Of a stretch of DNA of 5,330 nt, positions 1 through 5,313 are shown one piece after another. The stretch is from Clostridiales bacterium UBA4644 (GTDB lineage: Bacteria > Bacillota > Clostridia > Oscillospirales > Butyricicoccaceae). A program made the position numbers and the translations under genes. The first letter of the stretch is position 1, and each line of letters starts with the position of its first letter. Under the pieces are notes generated by a model that saw only the letters and a program-made list of their open reading frames with translations, did not search any database and had not been told where the DNA came from. Where the stretch lies: the NCBI GenBank assembly GCA_002405755.1, contig DHMK01000007.1, positions 386-5,715 on the forward strand, given 5' to 3'.

Positions 1-65
1 TAATAGCTTTCTCGTAACCTTTCGGGTATGCTTGCGTTACAAAAATACGAAAGAGGTGTCCGAGA
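1..65 (+). other. Leader upstream of the RHH gene, with ribosome binding site
   Basis: This short stretch precedes the first gene and holds no ORF of its own. A Shine-Dalgarno-like AAGAGGTG lies at 51-58, seven bases before the ATG at 66, which supports that start. There is a weak inverted repeat, GTAAC at 14-18 and GTTAC at 36-40. An overlapping imperfect pair, CTTTC-TC-GTA at 7-16 and TACGAAAG at 46-53, would place the ribosome binding site partly in a stem. These could be an operator or a translational control element for the RHH gene, but they are short and may be chance. I see no clear -35/-10 pair, so the promoter probably lies left of the window. Confidence 0.35.
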
Positions 66-497
66 ATGGCAACCACTAAAAACTTGTGCGCTCAGATTCC
101 CATCGACCTACATGAGCGGGTCAGTGAAGAACGAGAACGGCTGGGCCAGACCACCAGCGAGTACATCGCCAACCTCATCCAAGAATACTACGACATGATC
201 GAAAATCAGAAAGGCGGCATTCAAATGACTGAAAAAGGCAGAACGATGGCATTCCAGATTCCCGAAGAACTCTTCCAGCGCATCAAGCGCCACCTGGAGC
301 GCGAGACGCTCCGCAGCGGCAAAAAGCTCACCCAGCGAGACTTCGTGCTGAACCTGATCACGCAGGCGCTGGACGAAGCGGACGCTGAGAACGCCGCAGA
401 GCAGAACACCCTCACTGAAGCCCCTGTCGCGCCCTGTGTGGCCGACGTGACCGCTCCAGCGGACACGGACACCCCCAATGAAGATAACGCCGTGTAA
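66..497 (+). CDS. Tandem ribbon-helix-helix-like DNA-binding protein
   Basis: A 143-residue protein that appears to contain two ribbon-helix-helix (RHH) units in one chain. The first spans about residues 5-43: a short beta strand (NLCAQIP), a helix (DLHERVSEERERLG), then the TTSEYIANLIQEYY helix. The second spans about 59-104: TMAFQIPEELFQRIKRHLE, then LTQRDFVLNLITQALDEA. Both share the pattern x-Q-I-P-x-(D/E)-L-x-x-R-(V/I). Residues 105-143 form an acidic, Ala/Thr/Pro-rich, probably disordered tail. RHH proteins normally bind operators as dimers. Two units in one chain could form an intramolecular dimer, as in the F-plasmid relaxosome protein TraY, so a role as element regulator or oriT-binding accessory is plausible but inferred. 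A strong hairpin follows the gene. Clostridial mobile elements often encode short free-standing proteins resembling the second half. The exact target is unknown. Confidence 0.8.
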   Translation: MATTKNLCAQIPIDLHERVSEERERLGQTTSEYIANLIQEYYDMIENQKGGIQMTEKGRTMAFQIPEELFQRIKRHLERETLRSGKKLTQRDFVLNLITQALDEADAENAAEQNTLTEAPVAPCVADVTAPADTDTPNEDNAV

Positions 498-536
498 ACC
501 CGCATTAAAGCCAAAACAAAAGAACATGATTTAGGG

Positions 537-586
537 AAAAGCCACCCAGGGCATCCGAATATATCGGATGCCCTGGGTGGCTTTTT
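537..586. terminator. Strong, potentially bidirectional Rho-independent terminator hairpin
   Basis: Perfect 18-bp inverted repeat: left arm 541-558 (GCCACCCAGGGCATCCGA), loop ATATA at 559-563, right arm 564-581. It is followed by TTTTT at 582-586 and preceded by AAAA at 537-540. Counting the A/T tracts, the pairing extends to 22 bp. The T tract on either strand means it could terminate in both directions. It lies 39 bases after the RHH stop codon and ends only 12 bases before the next ribosome binding site, so any transcript of the downstream gene that starts to the left must read through it. Confidence 0.92.
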
Positions 587-598
587 GCGTTTCATCAG

Positions 599-606
599 AA
601 AGGAGG
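599..606 (+). promoter_or_regulatory. Ribosome binding site that fixes the TOPRIM gene start
   Basis: AAAGGAGG at 599-606 sits eight bases before the ATG at 615, an ideal Shine-Dalgarno arrangement. The reading frame is open back to a TTG at 585, but that codon lies in the T tract of the terminator and has no ribosome binding site. The ATG at 615 is therefore chosen. Confidence 0.9.
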
Positions 607-614
607 CACACATT

Positions 615-1532
615 ATGGCAAGCGAGATCAGAAATCGCTTCACAGACACAGAAATGCAGATCGCCAGAGAAACGGACCTGCCGGAGCTGCTCTCCCACCT
701 CGGCTATCAGGTGAAGCGCGTGGGACGCTTCCATACTACCACGGAGATGGACAGCCTGCGGATCAAGGATCGGCGTACCTGGTTCCGGTATTCCCAGAAT
801 ACCGGCGGGGATGCCATTACCTTCCTCCAGCAGTTTTGCGGAAAATCCTTTCCGGAAGCGGTGGAGTACCTTCTGACCTTCCATGGGAAAGCCAGAGACG
901 CGCCCATTCCGCAGCCAAAGCCGATCAGCCCGAAACAGGAGTTTTCCCTGCCGCCCCGCAATGCGGATGACCGCAGGGTCTTCGCCTATCTCCGTAAGCG
1001 GGGTATCGCAGCCCAGGTGATCCGGCAATTTCTGAATGCTGGGCTGCTGTATGAGGATGCGGTACATCATAACTGCGTCTTCGTCGGCAGGGATGAATCC
1101 GGACAGGCAAAGTACGCGGGGCTGCGTGGTACCTATGATCTGGACAGCCCCGGCTTCAAGGGAGACGCAACCGGCAGCGACAAAAACACAGGCTACTCCC
1201 TCCCGTACGATCCGCGCTCAGATCTGGTGCTTGTCTTTGAGGCACCCATCGATCTAATGAGTTACCTCACGCTCCACAGAGACACAACCAACGCCGTTGC
1301 TCTGTGCGGACTCTATGACGGCGCACTGCAGACCTATTTGCAGGTGCATCCGGAGATCCGCCGTATTGCGCTGTGTCTGGACGCGGACGAGCCTGGGCAG
1401 AAAGCCGCCCAGCAATTACAGGAAAAGTATCAGTTACAGGCGTATGCCGTTACCGTGGAGAAACCGCGCTGCGGCAAGGATTGGAACGAGTATCTGCAAA
1501 GAAAGATTTGCAGCCGGGAAAGGGGGCGATAG
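615..1532 (+). CDS. DUF3991 / TOPRIM domain protein, primase-like
   Basis: A 305-residue protein resembling the DnaG-like proteins of clostridial mobile elements. The N-terminal part (about residues 20-90) follows the layout of a CHC2 primase zinc ribbon: LPELLSHLGYQ, then GRFHTTTEMDSLRI in place of CPFHxExxPSF, then RYSQNTGGDAITF in place of CFGCGxGGDxxxF, then FPEAVEYL. The zinc-binding cysteines are absent. A linker (about 91-115) leads to a DUF3991-type region and a TOPRIM fold: LVLVFEAPIDLMSYL (about 204-218, candidate acidic residue E209), LCLDADEPG (253-261, D256 and D258 as the DxD motif) and a C-terminal GKDWNEYL (287-294) typical of this family. TOPRIM domains bind Mg2+ and catalyse nucleotidyl transfer or hydrolysis. 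A role in element replication or priming after transfer is inferred. No helicase domain is present. The gene ends 55 bases before the SLH gene and is probably cotranscribed with it. Confidence 0.85.
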   Translation: MASEIRNRFTDTEMQIARETDLPELLSHLGYQVKRVGRFHTTTEMDSLRIKDRRTWFRYSQNTGGDAITFLQQFCGKSFPEAVEYLLTFHGKARDAPIPQPKPISPKQEFSLPPRNADDRRVFAYLRKRGIAAQVIRQFLNAGLLYEDAVHHNCVFVGRDESGQAKYAGLRGTYDLDSPGFKGDATGSDKNTGYSLPYDPRSDLVLVFEAPIDLMSYLTLHRDTTNAVALCGLYDGALQTYLQVHPEIRRIALCLDADEPGQKAAQQLQEKYQLQAYAVTVEKPRCGKDWNEYLQRKICSRERGR

Positions 1533-1587
1533 CCAAAAGGACATCGTTTTCAACGCGGATAAAAAACAAAAAATATAAGGAGGACCT

Positions 1588-1680
1588 ATGAATCTGAAAA
1601 AGAACCATTATTCCCGCAGAGCGCTGGCGCTGCTGCTGACGCTGGTCATGTGCGTGGGCATGATCCCTACCGCCTTTGCC
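1588..1680 (+). other. Sec signal peptide of the SLH protein
   Basis: Residues 1-31 have a basic start (KK, RR), a long hydrophobic core (ALALLLTLVMCVGMIP) and an A-F-A motif at 29-31 directly before AQQ. Signal peptidase I cleavage after residue 31 is expected. A cysteine lies in the core (C22), but the sequence around it is not a convincing lipobox. Confidence 0.9.
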
Positions 1681-4600
1681 GCCCAGCAGAACAGCTACCA
1701 CGACCCAGCCGAGCACTGGATGCAGGCATCCGGTCGAACCAATGAGCTGGACGCCAACAGTGTTGTGACCCGCGAGACCTTCAAGTGCGGTGAGTGCGGC
1801 AAAGCCACATCTTTTGAGGTGTTCCGCGTTCCCGAATATACCCGCAATGGTCAGCCGGCACTTAGCCGCAATGTGAAATATTCGGACGGCACGATGGTGG
1901 ATGGCGCCGGTAAGGGTGATACCATGGACGGCATCCCCGGCAAGGACGCCACCTATACCGGATATCACTACACCAAAGCCGTCTGCGAAACCTGCGGCGG
2001 CATCAACACAAATATGAGCAAAAGCGAGTACGGCTATCTGAAAAATGTCTACTGGCTGTATGACTGTGCCGCCGCATTTACGCAGGAACTGGACGAAACC
2101 GTTTCCTACGAGTACACGGACGATACCTATCACACTATCACCACCAAGGGCGGCACCTACTGCGCATTCTGCTACGGTACCAATCATACGGTCAGCCGCA
2201 AGCTGGAGCGCCACAGCATGGTGACGGAAGTCCTGCCCCAGCCGGCAAACGGACGCTTCGCTACGGTAGAGAAATGCAGCCTGTGCGACTACGCCCGCTA
2301 TGACTACACGGCGGCAAAGGCGGTCATTGCAGACTATTACGGCGTGGTGGACGGAAAGCCCCACACCATCACGGTCAGCGATCTCTCCGAAGCCGGTGTC
2401 CGCACCTCTATCCGCTATGGCAACAGTGCGGATAGCTGTACCATGACCTCCGCGCCCAACTACACAGAGGAAGGTCAGTACATGGTTTACTATGAGATCA
2501 CCTACACCTACAAGGGCAAAGAAATGACCGAGAACGGCGTGGCAAAAGTCTGGCTCCGTGACGAATCCACCAAGGATGACGGCTCTTGTGCCTGCGGCTG
2601 CGGCGATCCCAACTGCGGCTGCCAGAACAAGAATTGCAATGGAAATTGCTGCACCGACAAGGGCTGTGGTGAAAACCACAAGTATATTCTGCTGGACAGC
2701 ACTAAGGCCGGCTGCACCACCCTCGGCTATGACCGCTATCTCTGCACGGAGTGCGGCAAGATCGAAAAGCGTGACTATGTGGACTCCCTCGGTCACGCAT
2801 GGCAGAGCATCGTCATCCGTGACGCCACCTGCGAAGCAGACGGCAAGCTGCTGGAGCTGTGCGCCCGCTGCGGACAGATGAAGCAGACCGCCACGCCCAA
2901 GGGCGAACACAGCTATGAGGTCTATACCGTGGCTGCCACCTGTACCAGCCCCGGCTATACCGTCCGCGAGTGCTCCGTCTGTGGGGATCGTCACATTGAG
3001 GACATCACGGCGGCGCTGCCTCACAATTACGAATCCCATGTCATCGCCGCTACCTGCGAAAACGGCGGCAAGACCATCCACCGCTGTGACGGCTGCGGCA
3101 GCAGCTTCGTCACAGACTACACCGATGCGCTCGGTCATAGCTGGGATAAGGGAACCCTTGTTACCAACGCCACCTGCACCGGCGAGGGCGTGATGGAATA
3201 CCGCTGCACCCGCTGTGGCTACCACCGTCTGGATGCCGACCCCGCGGATGGACACATCCCCGGCACTCCTGCTACCTGCACGGAACCCCAGCTCTGCACC
3301 CGCTGCGGCGCTGTGCTGGAAAAGGCCCTGGGACATGATTACAAGTCCGAAGTGACTGCTCCCACCTGCACCGAGATGGGTTACACCACCAACACCTGCG
3401 CCCGCTGTGGCGACAGCAACAAGAGCAACTACACCGAGCCTGCCGGTCATAAGCCCGGCGACTGGATCATCGACAAGGAGCCTACCACCGACACTGCGGG
3501 CAGCAAGCACAAGGAGTGCGAGAACTGCGGAGAGAAGCTGGAAACGGCAGAGATCGAGAAGATCTACAACAGCGGCACCACGGACAGCAAGGGTGAGGCC
3601 ATTGTGGGCGGCTACCTTGTGACCGTCACCGATACCGACACCAAGAATCCTATTGCCAATGCTGCCGTGGCTCTCCATAAGGACAACAGCATCTCCATCC
3701 GCCTGCCCAACAGTCGTCTGCTGGACTACGCCGACCAGACCACCGTGACCGTGCAGCTTGTCAAGGACAAGTCCGCTGTGCCGGACATGAGCATCGCTGT
3801 CACGGATAAGAATGACAACTACGCCTCCGGCAAGACCGACAAGGCAGGTCAGATCACCGTTCCCACCGGCAGCGGTAAGACCAACGAGGACGGCAAGGTC
3901 ACTACTGGCTATGAGGACGCGGACGGCGACCGCTGGACGCTGACCGTCAAGGTCATCCGCACGGACACGAAGCGCCCCATCTCCGGCAGTGCAGTGTCCA
4001 TCGGCAAGACCGGCAATATCACGGTGAAGCTGCCGGACGGCACAGATCTGGACGCCAAGCATCAGGTGACGGTCATCGTGACCGACCACAAGAAGGCTCC
4101 CCAGCAGGGCAAAAATGTCACGGTCAAGGGTGATCTCGGCCAGTCTGCCGCAGGCAAGACCGACAAAAACGGTGAGCTGACCGTCCCCGAAGTGGAGCAG
4201 ACCGAGCGCCACGGCGTTTACATCGTCGGCTACACGGACGGCACCTTCGGCCCCAGCCGCAGCATGACCCGCAGTGAAGCCGCCGCTATCTTCGCCCGTC
4301 TGCTGGCGGAGAAGAACGGCGATACCATTTCCACGGCGGCAAATACCAAATTTGCGGATATTCCCGCCCATGCCTGGTATAGCGGCTATGTGAAGTATCT
4401 GAGCAACAACGGCATTACCTACGGTAAGAGCAAGACCATCTTTGCCCCCAACGATGCCATTACCCGTGCTGAGTTTACCACGATGGCTGTCCGCTTCTTT
4501 GATGTGTACGGTGATGGTGACGCCGAGATCATGGAGCAGTTCGGCGGCTTCAACGATGTTTCTTCCGGCTATTGGGCGGCAGAATACATCAAGTACGCCG

Positions 4601-4854
4601 CGCTCCACGGCTGGATCAACGGCTATGGGGACGGCTCGTTCCACGCAGACCGCGAGATCAACCGCGCCGAGGTCGTCACCATCGTCAACCGACTGCTGGG
4701 CCGCGAAGCGGATGAGGACTACATCGCGGACAATCTCCGCAAGCTGAACACCTTCCCGGATGTGAGCCGCAAGCATTGGGCGTATTACGCCGTCATGGAA
4801 GCTGCCAACGCCCACACCGCCGTGCTGGGCGAGAGCGAAAGCTGGAGCAAGTAA
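1588..4854 (+). CDS. Secreted cysteine-rich SLH-domain surface protein
   Basis: A 1088-residue exported protein. AAGGAGG at 1577-1583, four bases before the ATG, supports the start. Order of parts: Sec signal peptide (1-31); N-terminal region (about 33-240) with four CxxC pairs at 67/70, 133/136, 192/195 and 230/233; an Ig-like segment (about 242-323) ending in the pattern EGQYMVYYEITYTYKG; a Cys/Gly cluster (334-360, nine cysteines); about eight C-x9-C-x2-C repeats (365-656); two Ig-like repeats (675-761 and 782-868); and SLH modules (876-1075). SLH domains bind secondary cell wall polymers non-covalently, so the protein should sit on the cell wall with its Cys-rich part exposed. There is no LPxTG motif and no recognisable catalytic domain. 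It may be an adhesin, a metal-binding surface scaffold or a mating-contact factor; the sequence does not decide. It lies between a primase-like gene and ssb and is followed by a terminator. Confidence 0.9.
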   Translation: MNLKKNHYSRRALALLLTLVMCVGMIPTAFAAQQNSYHDPAEHWMQASGRTNELDANSVVTRETFKCGECGKATSFEVFRVPEYTRNGQPALSRNVKYSDGTMVDGAGKGDTMDGIPGKDATYTGYHYTKAVCETCGGINTNMSKSEYGYLKNVYWLYDCAAAFTQELDETVSYEYTDDTYHTITTKGGTYCAFCYGTNHTVSRKLERHSMVTEVLPQPANGRFATVEKCSLCDYARYDYTAAKAVIADYYGVVDGKPHTITVSDLSEAGVRTSIRYGNSADSCTMTSAPNYTEEGQYMVYYEITYTYKGKEMTENGVAKVWLRDESTKDDGSCACGCGDPNCGCQNKNCNGNCCTDKGCGENHKYILLDSTKAGCTTLGYDRYLCTECGKIEKRDYVDSLGHAWQSIVIRDATCEADGKLLELCARCGQMKQTATPKGEHSYEVYTVAATCTSPGYTVRECSVCGDRHIEDITAALPHNYESHVIAATCENGGKTIHRCDGCGSSFVTDYTDALGHSWDKGTLVTNATCTGEGVMEYRCTRCGYHRLDADPADGHIPGTPATCTEPQLCTRCGAVLEKALGHDYKSEVTAPTCTEMGYTTNTCARCGDSNKSNYTEPAGHKPGDWIIDKEPTTDTAGSKHKECENCGEKLETAEIEKIYNSGTTDSKGEAIVGGYLVTVTDTDTKNPIANAAVALHKDNSISIRLPNSRLLDYADQTTVTVQLVKDKSAVPDMSIAVTDKNDNYASGKTDKAGQITVPTGSGKTNEDGKVTTGYEDADGDRWTLTVKVIRTDTKRPISGSAVSIGKTGNITVKLPDGTDLDAKHQVTVIVTDHKKAPQQGKNVTVKGDLGQSAAGKTDKNGELTVPEVEQTERHGVYIVGYTDGTFGPSRSMTRSEAAAIFARLLAEKNGDTISTAANTKFADIPAHAWYSGYVKYLSNNGITYGKSKTIFAPNDAITRAEFTTMAVRFFDVYGDGDAEIMEQFGGFNDVSSGYWAAEYIKYAALHGWINGYGDGSFHADREINRAEVVTIVNRLLGREADEDYIADNLRKLNTFPDVSRKHWAYYAVMEAANAHTAVLGESESWSK
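2587..2667 (+). other. Cys/Gly-rich cluster in the SLH protein
   Basis: Residues 334-360 hold nine cysteines in 27 residues (334, 336, 338, 343, 345, 350, 354, 355, 360), spaced by Gly, Asn and Asp. The cluster separates the N-terminal region from the repeat array. It resembles a small disulfide knot or a metallothionein-like metal site; which of these it is cannot be told from sequence. Confidence 0.75.
2680..3555 (+). repeat. Array of about eight C-x9-C-x2-C protein repeats
   Basis: Residues 365-656 contain repeats of about 30-40 residues with the pattern ATC-x4-G-x4-C-x2-CG, followed by a conserved (L/A)GH-(W/Y). First cysteines are at 376, 415, 452, 490, 530, 564 and 594, and CxxC pairs at 386/389, 425/428, 462/465, 500/503, 540/543, 570/573 and 604/607. 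Histidines follow at 403, 441, 479, 517, 555, 583 and 621. The sixth unit has a shortened first spacing (C-x5-C) and the period drops to 34 and 30 residues around it. The eighth (T634, C644, C647) has Thr in place of the first cysteine and looks like a degenerate end unit. Each unit could offer three Cys and one His, compatible with a zinc site. Similar repeats occur in surface proteins of gut Clostridia. The DNA is diverged, so this is an old expansion. Confidence 0.85.
3610..4191 (+). repeat. Two diverged Ig-like repeats in the SLH protein
   Basis: Residues 675-761 and 782-868 are homologous units offset by 107 residues. Shared features in order are DT(D)TK-x-PI, an I-x-(I/V)-(R/K)-LP strand, a TV-x-(V/I) strand, a K-(S/K)-A-(V/P)-x segment, and A(S/A)GKTDK-x-G-x-(I/L)TVP at the end. 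The pattern suggests beta-sandwich stalk domains of the carboxypeptidase-regulatory-like or bacterial Ig-like type, spacing the Cys-rich head from the SLH anchor. The family assignment is by pattern only. Confidence 0.75.
4213..4812 (+). other. SLH (S-layer homology) anchor region, permuted three-module form
   Basis: Residues 876-1075. A half module comes first (GVYIVGYTDGTFGP, MTRSE at 893-897), then two full modules (about 921-972 with ITRAE at 958-962, and 988-1037 with INRAE at 1024-1028). A trailing front half follows (FPDVSRKHWAYYAVMEAAN, about 1056-1074). The two halves together would make a third module. The TRAE-type motifs are the ones known to contact pyruvylated secondary cell wall polymer; here they read TRSE, TRAE and NRAE. 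Confidence 0.9.
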
Positions 4855-4866
4855 ATTGTATCCCCC

Positions 4867-4902
4867 TGCGGGTGGTCTGAGAGCAGACCACCCGCACTTT
4901 TT
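4867..4902 (+). terminator. Rho-independent terminator after the SLH gene
   Basis: Perfect 13-bp stem: TGCGGGTGGTCTG at 4867-4879, loop AGAG at 4880-4883, right arm at 4884-4896, then C and TTTTT at 4898-4902. It starts 12 bases after the SLH stop codon. Only 36 bases separate its end from the ssb start codon. Confidence 0.92.
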
Positions 4903-4938
4903 AACTAAACCTAACCATTAAAAAAAGGAGCACTGAAT

Positions 4939-5313
4939 ATGCTGAAAATCACTGCCATTGGCAATCTGACCCACGATGTGGAACTGAAGATGAACGAGGC
5001 CACCGGCAAACCCTACGCTATCCTGCGCATCGCTTCGGACCGCCGCTATAAGGATAAGGACGGCAACAAGCTCACCGATTTTATCTCCATCAAGGTGCGC
5101 GGCCCTCTGGCGGAGCGCTGTGCGGCGTTTGCGTGGAAGGGCTGCAAGCTGGCAGCCACCGGCGATTTCGAGACCATCACCTTTGCGGACGATCCCCAGC
5201 GCCAGCCCGGTTTCCTCATCAAAGCCAGCGAGGTGGAATTCCTGTCTCCCCGCAAGGCGGAGGACGCGGCGCAGGCTGTGGATGCTGCGTCTGTTTGTGA
5301 GGATGCCGCCTGA
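4939..5313 (+). CDS. ssb: Single-stranded DNA-binding protein, short mobile-element type
   Basis: A 124-residue OB-fold SSB. Recognisable family features are ITAIGNLTHDVELK (residues 4-17), the YKDKDGNKLTDFISIKVRG segment (37-55), LAERCAAFAWKGCKLAATGDF (57-77) and the final strand IKASEVEFL (94-102). It would coat single-stranded DNA during replication or transfer. In the TDFISI strand, Phe48 stands where the better-known SSBs carry a ssDNA-stacking Trp. The protein is shorter than typical housekeeping SSBs (about 160-180 residues) and its end, AASVCEDAA, lacks the DDDIPF-like tip used to recruit partner proteins. AGGAG at 4926-4930, eight bases before the ATG, supports the start. It lies just behind a terminator, and its stop codon overlaps the next ATG, indicating coupling with the downstream gene. 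Confidence 0.9.
   Translation: MLKITAIGNLTHDVELKMNEATGKPYAILRIASDRRYKDKDGNKLTDFISIKVRGPLAERCAAFAWKGCKLAATGDFETITFADDPQRQPGFLIKASEVEFLSPRKAEDAAQAVDAASVCEDAA

Noticed and set aside
1..6. TAATAG at the left edge as the stop codon of an upstream gene
   Set aside because: Any frame to the left is outside the window, so the stop cannot be tied to a coding region.
505..533. TTAAAG at 505-510 with GATTTA at 528-533 (17-base spacing) as a promoter for the TOPRIM gene
   Set aside because: The -10 candidate matches the consensus poorly, and any transcript from it would still run straight into the hairpin at 537-586.
585..614. Upstream TTG start for the TOPRIM gene, adding ten residues
   Set aside because: The TTG lies in the T tract of the terminator and has no ribosome binding site, whereas the ATG at 615 has an ideal one.
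531..1070. Minus-strand open frame of 179 codons across the hairpin and the TOPRIM gene
   Set aside because: It would end inside the terminator hairpin, has no recognisable domain, and overlaps a well-supported gene.
1574..1579. TATAAG resembling a -10 box before the SLH gene
   Set aside because: It overlaps the ribosome binding site and lies nine bases before the ATG, too close for a leader carrying that site, and no matching -35 is seen.
2680..3555. Periodic sequence considered as a CRISPR-like or DNA-level tandem repeat
   Set aside because: The periodicity is in the protein (Cys and His spacing). The DNA units are diverged, vary in length from about 90 to 120 bases, and lie in frame inside one gene.
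1450..4815. A 1121-codon open frame on the minus strand covering nearly all of the SLH gene
   Set aside because: Its codons are exactly in register with the SLH gene, so it stays open only because that gene does not use TTA, CTA or TCA codons over this span. The translation is a low-complexity Val/Gly/Ala/Leu-rich mirror, has no ribosome binding site at its GTG start and no recognisable domain, while the + strand product has a signal peptide, repeats and SLH modules.
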